Origin: Drosophila persimilis | Lineage: Eukaryota > Arthropoda > Insecta > Diptera > Drosophilidae | Direction of reading: 5' to 3' | NCBI RefSeq assembly: GCF_003286085.1 | Contig: NW_020825288.1 | Span: 558,001-622,000, forward strand | Length of the DNA: 64,000 bases | Shown here: one piece after another, positions 35,101-47,058 of the stretch | How positions within the stretch are numbered: the stretch's first letter is position 1 | Layout of the letters: every line of letters starts with the position of its first letter | The notes under the pieces: model-generated | Told to the model about the DNA's origin: nothing | The model's input: only the letters and a program-made list of their open reading frames with translations | The model's database searches: none | Made by a program: the position numbers and the translations under genes

Positions 35101-35711
35101 AGCTGCCGTCCACTTACTGTGGGTCAAGGGCTGTACGTGAATCAGTGGCAGTGATTTATGGGGCAGGTAACAGCTGTCTACGGGGGATCCGACCAGGTTG
35201 GGGCTGTCTACGAGAGTTCCAAGCAGGCTGGTGCTGTCTAAGGGAGTTCACGTGCTGATAAACCATGTCCGCTTCTTGTACAATGACGCCTTATCAGTCG
35301 CGTCGAATAACCTTGCAATGACCCGAGGAGTGCAGCGGCGGCGACAGTACTTACGTCATTAAATGCAGCCTCCGAGAAGAGTCCGAGGAAACGACGGACA
35401 AAGTCCTCGCTGGTCATGTAGTGCTCCCCATCCCGTTGCAGAGAGGCGTACTTGAGGAAGACCTCGCGCAGCTTGTCGGTGCCGGCGCGCTTCAAGAACG
35501 AGGGGGTCTGCGGAAAGAAACAATGAGAGAGAGAGAAAAAGAATTTGAGACGATGATTAAAAGGGCGATGATATGAGAGTGCTCTCTGGTCCGCGCTCTC
35601 TTGGGCCGCAGAACAGAAGCAACACGTGTCACATGTGAAGGGAAGCTTTTTGCGCACTCAATCCAATTAATATTATTAACCTACAGTAACGGAGTTCTTA
35701 GTCAGAGGCAT
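32111..35711 (-). CDS. aralar1: mitochondrial aspartate/glutamate carrier aralar1
   Basis: Ten constitutive exons (35711-35685, 35507-35355, 34820-34658, 34600-34509, 34441-34247, 34184-33961, 33499-33333, 33253-33135, 33069-32460, 32391-32111) give 676 residues in unbroken phase; an optional 39 nt exon raises this to 689. The N-terminal half carries EF-hand units ([44 protein letters not shown]). The C-terminal half is a six-helix carrier with three signatures: [18 protein letters not shown] and TPADVIKTR. The protein exchanges matrix aspartate for cytosolic glutamate plus a proton in the inner membrane, gated by calcium, and feeds the malate-aspartate shuttle. The first exon encodes only MPLTKNSVT; other upstream first exons are likely. 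A CTG-repeat tract lies just upstream of this ATG. Confidence 0.93.
33681..33719 (-). other. aralar1: optional cassette exon of aralar1 with a GC donor
   Basis: 39 bases bounded by an ATATCAG acceptor and an AG|GCAAGT donor lie inside the intron after exon 33961-34184. Including them keeps the frame (phase 2 on both sides) and inserts [17 protein letters not shown] basic sequence between the regulatory domain and the carrier domain; skipping joins GG to G and gives GRIDYSDL. GC donors are typical of alternatively used exons. This is a prediction from splice sites and phase. Confidence 0.55.
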
Positions 35712-38700
35712 TCTAATGCTGTTGCTGTTGCTGTTGTTGCTGCTGCTGCTGCTGTTCCCGCTGCTGCTTTGGCTTCTGCTTCACTTTTACTGTTGTTTCG
35801 TACCCAATTAGCTCATCAATCCCCACTGGCCACTGGTGCCCCTCGCGTTTCCAAACTTAATGAGCAGCGCCGAAGCAGCCACCACTACTAACGTTATGCT
35901 GAGAGAACAAAACTGAGAGAACTTTTATCTTTTCCACTCTTTTGCTTATCGCTCGCACGCTCTTGCTCACGCCTGCTGCCAATGTGCGCTTATGAAAGGT
36001 GAGGCACTTTCTATAGATTTTGTTGTTGTTCCTGTTTACCTTCCTCGTGGCAAACCGACAAACAAAACTGTTCTTCTGCCATGAGAGAGCTTCTAGTAAT
36101 GCCTCACCTCAAATTTATGAACTCTGAGACTCAGAGCAGATAGTGCTTCTTGGGGCTCTCTTATGCTGCTATACTGCTACTGCTCTCTTTATTGGAGCTC
36201 TCTTAAGACGTATCGATGCACAAGTAACATAATCGAAAGGTCACCCGCCGCCCCGTCAACAAGTTAAGCTTCGATGACAATACATCCAATCATTCCATTC
36301 CCGTTTATCAATATTCATTGACGTAATCCGATTACCCAGCGAATGTAATTGTAATTCCCCTTAGACCCCTTCGAATTCGTCTGGTTGCTGGGGGGCCACC
36401 TAGCTCCAGTGCTCTCATTTTCGAATTTCGAAAAACAAAAACAGATTTCATTATGGAAGCTGCGAAAGCACAAAAACAATTATAATGGATCCCTCGAAAT
36501 GCTCGAGATATAATTAAGTATTTGCAATTTCATTTGATCGAACTCCTATACACTTCCGAAAGCTTACAGTAGGATTGGTAATAGTCAGGGGGATCGACAA
36601 TGATAATATATATATATATATGTATATATATGTTACATATTATGTGAAAATATAATTGGATAATACCTAATAGATAGTGCCAATTTTCCACGATTTCTTT
36701 CACCTATCGCAAAATTTGATAAAGTATCCCTTACCGACATATTTTATCGTGCACCTTAAAATGGTATTAATTTATTGTTTCTGCTGTCTCCGGATCCCTC
36801 AAAGTGTCGTATTGACTTTTCCCAATCGATGGGCATTCAGAATAAATGAATTCGTTCGCCGACAGTTTGGTGCACCATATGCCATGTCATTAAGTATTCC
36901 AGACAAGTGCATTGTGCATTTCCTTCAACCGCAGAATCGCATCACTTGAGGAGCGATTATTTGCATCATGTTCCCCTCCGGCCCGATGTAAGCTCTCCCA
37001 AAGAAAGCTCGTCGACTTCTGGTTGAGTTGAGTCAGGCGTGAAATAGACCCATTTGAATGGGTTATGACCAAAGGACGCTTCGCTCAGCTCCGGCCTGGA
37101 TGCAATTGGTTGAACTTGAAATCCCACAGATACCCGTACTGCTGTACAAAAGTTTGCATATTCATGGACATGATAAAAGTTTCCGCTCCTCTTTTTCGCC
37201 GAGCAGAGCCAACAGGCGGAATATTGTGCACATATGTACAATACATATGTATGTACGACCCATGTGACAGACACCAATGTGTTTTTTCTTCGGTTTTCTG
37301 TCTATGTTTGTGTTGTGCGGTAATACCCTTGCAGAGGGTATTTCTGGGTAGCACTCGAATCACTAGAACAAAAATATTGAAATTTTCTTTAGATCAGTAT
37401 TAATAGAGGACTTCGCGTAAGTCCTATGCTGCTCCCAATATTTTAAGCAGGTCGTGCAGAATTTTTGGAAGTATTGTATTAGCTCTGGCATGGGAACGAC
37501 AGTGTGTTAAACCCTTCGATATCAAAGTATCTATGCTGTCTGTTGTTGCTGCTTTGTTGCATTTGCATAATGAGTTGCGCTTGGTATAGGCTCTGCCTCC
37601 TAGGCGCAGTCAAAGGTCGCTGGAGCAGGTCGCCTTCGTCCTCCGTCCTCTATCCTCTGTCCGTATCTGCCTGAAGCATGCGGCACGTGCTTGTCACTGA
37701 AACTGCGATAGTATTTGTGTGCAGCTGTCTGTGGCTCCATGGAAATTTGTTGCGCCAGCGACAGCGACAGCACCGCCAAAGTTTTTGTTTCTGTTTGCAA
37801 TTTATCTCAAGGTCAGCCAATCCGGCAGTTCATTATCGCAATGGCTGTCGCTGTGGCCCCTATACTGGGGGGCGGGACAAGCCGTACCGACACTGAAGTC
37901 AAACAGCAGTTGTCCGAGACAGAGAGGGAGAGAGGAGCATGGAGGAGAATCACGACAAATTCAGCCTTAAATCAATGGAATCCAAAGTAATCAATGAATC
38001 TGCCTCTGATATAACTTTTCTCCAAATGCAATTAAAGCTATACCCAGCCAGAGGGCAGAGATAGAGAGAGAGAAGCATGGGAAATAACGGCAGCTGCACG
38101 ACCACTTGCGGATTACGTATACGCAGTGGCTGCCACCGTGTGCCTGCAGTCAGCTGTCGCTAGCTAATTGACGACAGAACTACGTATATACACATATGTA
38201 CATACATATATGTTCTTACATAGAGGCAAAACCAAGAGAGAGAGAGATAAAGAGATATAGTGATGTAGCATTGGCTGCTGGAATGATCAAAAACTGCAAG
38301 CGAGAGATACAGAGAGAGAGAGAGAGAACAGACCGCTATCTCGGTGACTTTCCCAAAGTCGTGAGCAGAGCAAACACAACACCAATCTCGGTGATTGAAG
38401 GTGATTTAGTTGTTTGACATCGGACTGGAGAGTAAGTCCCTTCCGAAGAGGCGACGCTCTGAAAGCTCTCATTCGTTATGATATTTTTTTTTATTCTATT
38501 TTTTATATAATTGTTTTGTTTTCGCCAGAAAGCTTTTTGGAGATATTAAATATTTATCATTTTCCTATTTCGTAATATTTCTTCTATCTGATTCGGATAT
38601 GGATACGGTTTCGTTTCGTGATTATTAGTTATTCAAGGCACTTGCCAATAGCACTATCTATTTAATTAGGAGCTTCTCCGGGCGTTACCTCTTCCTTATC

Positions 38701-40502
38701 CGGCATTTCCACTTAATCGAATGAACACAATCGGAAAGTCTCTTGGATCTTCGCGAACTTCGTACACTCGCGCTATCTGGGGGATATATCTATCCGTCTA
38801 TCTCTATGTCACTTATCCAATTGATAGCCCGCTTCTGTGCGTCTGCTTCCAACTGTTGCTTATGCTGCGCGTCACAACTCGTACTCCTGCCAATGTGGCG
38901 GGAGGGGATGGGATGGAGGGAGTGCAGTGGAGACCTGACCGGATCTGTGTTTTTGTATTTAGCGCGACTGGTTCACTGTTTCGTTTTGTATTGGAGACGC
39001 GCGCGTTTTCTCGCTTTTCCCTGACTGTCATCCGCTGGCGACGCGTTGCTTTTCCACTCTGAATCGCGATTCTGATTCCAATTCCGATGGCGGAGAGCTT
39101 TTCCCCAGTAACACCCGAGCCAGCGACAGCGATGGCGAGAGAGACAGGGAGAGAAAGAAAGAACGAAAGAGCACTTTCCGGACTTGCATTCTGAAATCAT
39201 TTTAATTTATATTCGCACTCGGTTCGCTATTGTTTTTCCAACTGCAATGCAGCTGTAGAACAACAATAAAAGCTCTTCGGGGTGGTTTGAGGTGGCATAA
39301 ACAACATAAATTTGATAATAGAAGTGCCTTCGCGGAAGCAACTTCGGCACTTCGGGTATACTCAGGGTGCCACCCATACAAACATTTGGAGCGGCAAGGT
39401 CACGGCTTTTGTGCGTGCGTGTGTCAAGTGGTTTGGGAAACTGTCGAATTTCCCTTGCATTCATTCAATGTGCAACTGTTTACATGTGTGGAAGGGGCAG
39501 CAGAGAGCAGTCAAATCAGTGGGAAAGAGCCATCACAAATATTGCTCATACGTGCCCATGCCCGCGCCTGTGCGGTTGGCTGCCCTGCCGACTCTTGGCC
39601 AGCGGACACGTGAATGAAGCGTGTTGGGCGGGGGACGACTCGGGAATCTATAAATAGAGTCAGCGCGGGAAAGCTGAGGCTGAGGCTGGGGGAAATTGTG
39701 CCTCTATTTCAACAGAGCCGTCTGTGGCCTCTCTCCTCGGAGGCGTGCTTATCCTTGACTTTTGTCCGGAGCTGGAGGAGGGTTTTCATTAAATGAAATG
39801 AACAATTACTGGAAGCGAAGCACGAACAGACAGACGTTGTCATGAAGGTTAGCCAAATGTCATGGGTATGGGTGTCTCCTTTATGGCGCCTCACTCCCAC
39901 CAGACACAGGCACAGAGAGAGACACAGAGTGAATCACGGGGGACTGCACTTCCAAGTCCACTTTCTTGTTGTCACGTAGGAGCTGCTCGCCAGAGCGAGA
40001 GGACTGCATCCTGTGATGGCTTCAGCTGTTATCAGTTTACAGCTGTCCATCGCGTATTCCATTCTTATTTTCCACTATTCACACACACACACATACACAG
40101 GCACACACCTCCCACCCGCACTATTTATTTATGGTTTTCCTACTGCCGACGCTTTTCCTTTTCCTGCCAAGCTGCTGGCGTATTTTTAGACCCCGGCAAG
40201 TACCTAATCCCCGGCTCTGGCTTTTCAATTTTCTTTGTGCTTTCGCGCTGCGTGGGAGGGGGTAATTAAGGCGTAAACTGGCGCACACTCGAGGCAGGGA
40301 CCTAAAGGCCCCTCTTCAGTGCACTTACTTCTTGGCATTGAGCGGCTGGCGGTGCAGGGATCCAATTAAGTGGATCCGGGATGTGCATGGGCATTATCAG
40401 CGGTGGGGGTGATGGCTGGGCACGTTGCTCTTTTATCGATTTTTACGCATAAATATCTGCTAATCTTTGGAGGAATTAACACTTCGGTTTACAGGTTTGC
40501 AC
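35712..40502. other. long non-coding stretch upstream of aralar1
   Basis: No protein-coding gene is supported. It starts with a CTG/TTG repeat tract (35716-35760), contains an AT microsatellite (about 36604-36632), purine-rich AGAG runs near 38059-38075, 38234-38250 and 38310-38326, and a CA run at 40079-40100. Alternative aralar1 first exons and enhancers could lie here; the CG-rich segment near 38990-39050 is one candidate promoter. Confidence 0.45.
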
Positions 40503-40935
40503 TTAAAAAACTATTAACAAGGTTCCCAGAACGAATCCAGCTATAACCGACGGAAAGATTTTTGTTTGGAGGACAGCTGCAGCTGCACTGGGAGGAAAAC
40601 CGTGAACGGAAATTTGAGCTGTGAAAACTCGGAAAATTCGAGTAGACAGCTGTTCAAGAGAAATTAAGTCTGCGCCACCTGTTCCTAGCTTTCGACCCCC
40701 CAACGCCGACTTTTATTGAACCAAAAAGCTTTGAGAGTTCCATAGCAGCCAGCTATAAGAGTATAGCATAAACAAAAATACAAATAAAATCAATGTAAAA
40801 AATGCGTCGTAGCGTCCTCTTTGCGTCTGGAAGTACACGTTGGACTGTAGCATGATCATTGTTGCAGGATAGAGGGCGTTACCTTGGCCCGCCCAGCGTG
40901 CCGCCCCCAATATTGCTGGTGGTATTGTGGGCCAT
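40503..40935 (-). CDS. predicted 45-residue tail-anchored micropeptide
   Basis: Exon 1 (40935-40883) encodes MAHNTTSNIGGGTLGGP and ends in phase 2 at a GTAACG donor. A strong acceptor (GGTTTTCCTCCCAG) at 40588-40590 opens exon 2 (40587-40503), which completes the codon and encodes SAAAAVLQTK, then a single hydrophobic helix IFPSVIAGFVLGTLLIVF ending at a TAA. The result is a 45-residue protein with a polar Gly-rich N-terminus and a C-terminal membrane anchor, the shape of fly membrane micropeptides. Phase agreement plus the strong acceptor are the evidence; the family is not recognised. Upstream non-coding exons are likely, because GGAGCAG directly before the ATG could be an acceptor. Confidence 0.5.
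40713..40859 (-). CDS. possible alternative 48-residue membrane peptide ORF
   Basis: Inside the intron of the micropeptide gene, an ATG opens MIMLQSNVYFQTQRGRYD followed by one strongly hydrophobic segment (AFFTLILFVFLFMLYSYSWL) and ends at a TAA that overlaps an AATAAA poly(A) signal (40712-40717). If the first intron is retained, exon 1 stops within a few codons and this second frame would be the next ORF. It may be an alternative 3' end or chance. Confidence 0.25.
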   Translation of the reverse strand: MIMLQSNVYFQTQRGRYDAFFTLILFVFLFMLYSYSWLLWNSQSFLVQ

Positions 40936-41742
40936 CTGCTCCAGACACACGGTTCGATCCACAGTTGGCACAGCGTTAACGGTTAACGTATGGAAGAGCG
41001 AGGACGTGTGCAAAGCCAGCGAATATCATCTGAATGTGATCGGCTATGTGAGGGGGAGGATTATCGGATGTTTTAGATTTTGTTCTTAGCTTGTAGATTG
41101 TTCCGATAATTTTTTCAGGAAAAAGACGAGTTAATTAATTAAATATTTCTCTTTAAATTATATCAAGTTATAGCATTTTATGATGATTCTTATTTTCTCA
41201 ACAGGTTATTACGGATAGTTAGCAATAGTATAGTCAGACACTAACGAGAAGCATCAACAATAGGTTGCTCTGAAAGCTGCATAGAGTAGATGAGGATCTC
41301 CTGCCAAAGGCCTAACATAGTATTAATTATTAATTATAGATAGTAACGAACGAAAGAGTAAGCCACAATTGTAAATCACATTGGGTAACGAAAATCAAAA
41401 GCTGGTAGTAAATACAAAAAAAAAACAACAAATGCAGCCAAGTGCTCTAAATAGTTGGATGTTAGAAGTCTAGTCCCGTCCCTGATGCTGGGACCAGTTG
41501 CATGCAAAAATAAATCCCCTCTGCATTCCGAAAATATGTATCTCTGTCTCTCTATGTAACGTCTATGGTTAATCACTGTTTGACTGCGTGCATTCTCCTC
41601 CTGCAATTGCGGAAGTCCCTTGGGATGCCATGGGATTCCATGGGACAACTGAAATTGGGGGCTATTGCTGGTGATGCTAGATCTGTGAGGTGAGTGTCCC
41701 TCGACGCATTTTCTAAATTCGCTTTGCTGCCTCACTGGGCGA
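40936..41742. other. spacer and 3' UTR of the AMSH-like gene
   Basis: The left part is the 5' side of the micropeptide gene. The rest should be the trailer of the minus-strand gene stopping at 41743; it is AT-rich with several possible minus-strand poly(A) signals near 41110-41160. No other gene is seen. Confidence 0.4.
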
Positions 41743-43354
41743 CTATCTGCGCAGATCGATGACCTTGATCTTTGTGTGGGCATCCTTCTGGATGTGCTGT
41801 GCCTCCATGAATAGGGGTGGGTCATTCGGATGCGGATGGAAGCCCGATTGCCGGCACTGGGCGATATAGTCCAGTCCATAGTGGGGCGTGAGTATAAAGA
41901 AACCAGTGCTGAGCGTTAAATAATAAAAGCAGATAAGAAATGTATTTCCAGATGAGTCAGCAGCGGTGACTCACGTGTTGTATTTGGGAGCACACACGAT
42001 GGCCAGGGCCTCGGGCATCATCATCTGGTAGGAACAGTGCGTGTGCAAGTCCACGGAGGACAGGAAAGCAGTCTGGCTGGGATGGGTCTGTAGGGGAACC
42101 GCAGATCAGAGACTCGGATCAAGAGCTTATATAAAAAGTAGGGGCTACCCACATGAATCCAGCCGAGCGTGATGAGCTGCATTTGATCTTGCACATCGAA
42201 TATCTGCTCTTCGTGCATCGTGTTGCAACTGTCCGGCGTGCCCTGCTGCTGTGGCGTGATGATGTGCGTGATGTAGAGCTGGTTCTGGGCCAGATGACCA
42301 GCGAGCACGCCGCACGTCTCGATGTTCTTGGAGGTGTTGGCCTTTGCCAGCTGCAGAAATACCTCCATGGTGTCGGCAGGTACGTGGACGATGCGCAATG
42401 AACCGGCTAGCAAAGAATCCGTGCGGTTGTACGACGGCTTCTGGTTTCGATCGAAGCTGGGCTTCGAGCTGCGGCAGAAACGGATGAGCGGGAGGGCTGG
42501 CAACAGCTTCTTAAACTTGAACTCACTTGGATGTCTTGTCGGAGGACGCGTCTCCTGTTGGGAGCAGTAGCCCAGAGCCCGGCAGGTTGGTGCGATTGGC
42601 TCCTGTGGGGAAGTCGTTCGGGTAGACCACCTGATCCAACAGGTCGAGATCCGGGGCCGAGGGTTGGGTACCGTCGTCAATCAACACGTGCAGATTGGCT
42701 GGAATGAGCGAGGGTATCACGCTGGAGCCCACCGCCTGCCGACTGGCCAGCTCCCTCTGGCGCTGTCGTTCCCGTTCGCGCTCCCGCTCCAGCTCCTTGA
42801 CGCGCTCCGCCTCCTTATTGGCCAGGAACTGCTCGTATTCGCGCTGGTAGTGGGCCAGCAGTTTAGCGCGCAGCTTCTCCGTTGTGGGCATGATCTCGTC
42901 CTTGATGCGCTTGTTGATGTCTCGCACCTCGGCCTTGACGTTACCGTAGTCCGGGTGCTGGCGAATCTTTTCGATGAATAGGGTCATGTAGCGCAAGTAC
43001 AGGATGAAGGCGTTTTCGTGGTTGCCCTCCCGCAGGTACACGTTGGCCATGCGCAGCATCTCCGTCCCAGAGCGGTAGTAGCTGCAACGAAGGGCATTCG
43101 CCAATTAGCAAGGACACACACTGAGAACATCCTTCAAAGGCAAATGTGCGCTCAAGGTCCCCCTCTGTGACATTGAGACGCCTCGACTGGGACGGCCTTG
43201 AGCCATGAGCCTCCTGCCTGGAGGGAGTCCGGACTTACCGCGTCACGGGCTGGTTCTTGTCCACGTCGATGAAGTTGCCGCAGTGCGACAGGTGCTTCAT
43301 CCGCTCCTGCGGCTCCACAACGCCCATGCTCATGTTGTTCACAGCCTTCGACAT
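41743..43354 (-). CDS. AMSH-like K63-specific deubiquitinase (STAMBP/STAMBPL1 orthologue)
   Basis: Five exons (43354-43239, 43081-42527, 42468-42153, 42087-41975, 41908-41743) give 421 residues. An N-terminal MIT/USP8-dimerisation-type helical domain (about 15-120: [32 protein letters not shown]) is followed by a charged coiled coil ([15 protein letters not shown]). A C-terminal JAMM domain has the catalytic Glu in [10 protein letters not shown] (E274) and the metal motif HTHP...S..D (H329, H331, S339, D342). The insertion and the [17 protein letters not shown] block typical of AMSH are intact. AMSH trims K63-linked ubiquitin from cargo at endosomes with ESCRT-0. I believe the D. melanogaster counterpart is CG2224. 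Its upstream flank holds repeat copy C. Confidence 0.93.
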
Positions 43355-43591
43355 GGTTTATGGTTAATGGTTTATGTTTATTCCTCTGCTGCTCCTGGTT
43401 TGGTTTGGCTGCTTTGTACTGCTGTGTGGCTAGTGGGTATACTCTGCGTGGGACTCTGGAGACTTCCCACTCGCATTGGTTGTCTGCCCGTCCACTGGGC
43501 CAGTGCTGGACTCCTTTTTTGGGGCTATTTTCAAAATAGTATTTTGTAATGATTGTACAAGAATTACTCATTACGCAGGTGGCGTCCACGC

Positions 43592-43945
43592 CAAAATATA
43601 CCAAAATATACCTTCCCATTTTAAAAATATACCCTAAATATACTGACGAATTGTTCAAGTTCCATCACATATACTATTCTTTTTTGATATTCCGTCGAAT
43701 ATTACTAGCCAGCTAAGAACCTCAAATTTGAACTTATAATTTTATCCGATTATCTAAGCAATTTCCTACAGGACTGGTTAAATTTAAGTTCTCATCTTTT
43801 TTGCATTGCTCCTAAAATAAGGTTTATTCAACAACAATTTCCTCTAAATTAATTTCCTTACATGGTGACTACACACTAACTACACATCGGCTACATATGA
43901 AGTACATTTTTGTGTAATTTACAAAAGCAAACGGTCAGGACTTCG
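43592..43945 (-). repeat. dispersed promoter-associated repeat, copy C
   Basis: On the minus strand it starts near TTTGTAAATTACACAAAAA, runs through CATATGTAGCCGATGTGTAG, TGTGTAGTCACCATGTAAG, AAATTGTTGTTGAATAAACC, GCAATGCAAAAAAGATGAGA, CCAGTCCTGTAGGAAATTGC and AATCGGATAAAATTATAA, and ends in GTATATTT units including TTTGGTATATTT (Motif 6). The body matches copy E closely and looks like the longest copy here. The Motif-6 end faces the AMSH-like gene, about 240 bases from its start codon. Confidence 0.75.
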
Positions 43946-44878
43946 ATGCTGTCCCACCACACTTGAGCGCCAAATAGAAATTATTTGAAAGTGAAAAGGA
44001 ACTTAAATACAATCCAATAAATGATGCACGGAAGTACGATTTCTTCAAAATTAAATTTAATAGATTGATGAATTTTATAAAATCTACCACTAGGTGGAAA
44101 ACGCGCACAGCAGTGCTGCCTAACTTTTAAATATTAGATGCACCGGTCTGGCACACAGCTGGTTCCAGCCGTGATGATGGTAGATTGGGCGGGACCTTTG
44201 AAATTCGAATTAAAGGAATAAACAACTTTACTTGCAATTGAAAATTGCTTTTCAAGCTGATGGATATTTTAATAAACATTATCGTATTGGGAATGAATTA
44301 TTATTGTTTTCTTTCAGAACTTCTGAGCCCGTCTGAATCTGTAGTTTGGCCCGTTGAACGTACCTAATCCGTATCGCGATCGGGGGACATAAAACATGGC
44401 TAATCTGGAACTCTGCGATATGGCTATCAACTTTCAGTAGTTATTTTTAAAGACCCCTCACTTGGGCGGTCAATCGTTGGAGCCTCCATTCAGAAGCAGT
44501 CCGTGGCTCAGACCTGAAGGAGGGAGGCAGCAGACTCTTCTTGGCAAGCTAATTTTCAACTTATACGAGCTTTCGAGTACCTGCGGAGGTAAGCCAAAGT
44601 CAACCAATTCGTAGTGCAAATACTTAGTCCGCAGCTAAAGAAAAGCTGAGAACAATAAAACAATAGCGAATATTTGGTTCCAGGGGGTCAAAGTTCCTAC
44701 TTGTTTACTTAAGCACATTAGCACTAAGTGGGAGGGCCAATCTATTGCCTCTGATCTCCGGAAACTACATCAGTAAGAGTGCGATATGATAAGCTATCGG
44801 CGGATTATTTAAGGCATTCATTCAGATTGGTTATAACCAACAGTGCTGGTCGTGATACTAGCCACACTCGGAGATCAC

Positions 44879-44917
<39 letters not shown>

Positions 44918-47058
44918 CTGATTGAGAGACTGACCAACTGAGAAACTGACTCATGGATCGCACGTACACGCCCACAGAGACCCCGAAAAATCCATTCAGA
45001 GCTCGAGCTCGGGTTCGTGGCGGGCTCCCAGTCGAAGCACAGCTTTGGCGCATAGCGGGCGTCATTTCAAGAGATCTCCACTCTCCACAGTTCAGCTCTG
45101 CTCTGGTCGGTTCGTTCGGCTTTGGAAGTTGAAAGGGGGCCATCAAGAGTGTCGCGTTTGCATGAGTGCCGTGGAAAGATAAATAGATACAACAGCGAGC
45201 TCGGGCATTCGGGGGTTCGTTCGGCGTGTTTTGAAATCCGTTTTTGGAATCGACAAGTCTCGAACAAGTGCCATTGCAGTGCAGCGGGAAATGCTTTAAA
45301 ATTCCCACCGATAATCGCTCTAATTTGCCAATAATTAGGTGGCTCGCGCGTGTGATAAGCTCTGGACATTAATTAAAGTAATTATGGAATTAGTCTAGTG
45401 TGAAGCCTGAAGTCTGTATGTGGTCAATCAGCGGATTGAGTGCCAAGTGATTGAGTGAGACGGAGTCAAGCCGGCCCAAAGGAGTCGATTGCATAATATA
45501 ATACACGAAAACGAGTCCGAATTGGGTGCAAGCAACCTCCAAGATACAGATACATATGTACATACCTATGTCCATATGCGAACGGCGGTATTAAGTGCGA
45601 AGTGTATAAAAGGCTCATCAACCGAAATCTTCTGTAATTTGCTCAATTGGCGCGTTTGTTCGCCGTTGATCAGCGTTTGGCGTCGTGTATCCAAGAGATA
45701 CTTTTGTATCTGGCTCAGCATCAGCAACATCATCAGCCTCTCTTTCTCTCTCTCTCTCTCTCTCTGTGTAAGTGTGTGCCGGCTGCCATTTCATTACAAA
45801 AGTATTGCAAAAGTATCTGAAGCATACGCATCCCAATCCGAATCGAAGCCAAGACCAGTCACAGACCAAACGACCGACCGACCGACCGACCGACCGACCG
45901 CCACAGAAAGATACGTGTTTACGATCCCAATTGTATCTGTATCTTGTGCGAAGGCCCTGCAGCTGTTATCGCTGTGGTTTCTGTTGTTGTCGGCTCACGG
46001 TGCCAGTGCCAGCATATTTATTTTATTATAATTTCGTTTTCAATGTCAGGCCTGTGGTGTGCGTCCATTATGCAGAGTGTCCGTCCCAGAGGGGGGGCCG
46101 GCGCGAAGAGGGGTATCTACTGCTTTACATGCGCGACAATTACTCACTCGATTTCCTATTTAACGCATTCTCTGAGAGAGGGTTCTATATGGTACACCCG
46201 CTGCATACAAAAGAAGTCGATTCATCAGCGAAAATTTAAACACAAGTCAGCGGAAAACATGAAAGAAAGGATTCATCTGGACACCGAAGGTGTAGATACT
46301 CTTTCTCCTCTAGAACGGTCGGATAGTCCTACAGCGCCTCGCGATATCACAATACCCTCTGTAAGAGTATAACAAAGAGGCAAGCTGTGGGAGGGAGTAC
46401 TGGGTCTTCAGTGGTACTGGAAAACCCCAACTACTTTTGATTTCAAAAGTACTGACTCTCCCAGATACTGCGACGAGTATTTACACTGCTCATCAGCGAC
46501 TCGGAGTGGGGAGTTTGAGTCCGCCACTGAAGAAGCCGCCAGCCCAGCTGTCCGCTGTCTTCTGTCCGCTACTTTCGCAAGCTGATAAAAACCGGTTCCC
46601 GATCTTTGAGCGCGACTCACCAGCTGATAAGGGAGCCCCGAGCTGCGACTTTGCTTTTGTTATTACTATATTGTTATTATTGATATTTATTATTGAGGAT
46701 AGACACGCACATTTACATTGATGCGTCTGCTGGAGGTCGCACCAGAGTCCAAGCGATTGATATTTGCATTTTTCCACTATATCCAATTGATAGATGATGG
46801 TCGTCGCGTGGAATTGGTTTGGATGGGTGAGTGGAGGGCCTGAGTGCCTCAGTCGTTGCTGTCATTCGATTATCGGTTGGCTCATAATGACTTTGTTGCA
46901 AATATTTGCAATCTACTCGACGGTGTTGCCAAATGCGGCTGCCAGATGGGGTTCATTGATTTCCATGTGTCTCATGTCTCATGTCTCATGTCTCTTTTCA
47001 AATCAGTCAATTTTTTGTTTTGCTTTGCAGACCACTGTTGCTCGCTGTTAATCCTACG
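43946..47058. other. 5' region of CDase with simple repeats
   Basis: No coding region is supported. It holds a GA microsatellite (44881-44915), a CT run (about 45737-45766), a CGAC tetranucleotide array (45871-45900) and an ATGTCTC repeat (about 46966-46992) just before the coding start. TCAGCTCTG-type initiators occur near 45090. Non-coding first exons of CDase probably lie here, but I could not fix their borders. Confidence 0.45.

Noticed and set aside
40945..40975. GGTTCGATCC, a tRNA B-box-like string
   Set aside because: No matching A box, acceptor stem or anticodon arm could be folded around it.
45489..46239. Overlapping plus-strand frames of 155-180 codons
   Set aside because: Built on CT and CGAC simple repeats upstream of CDase; more likely untranslated leader or intron.
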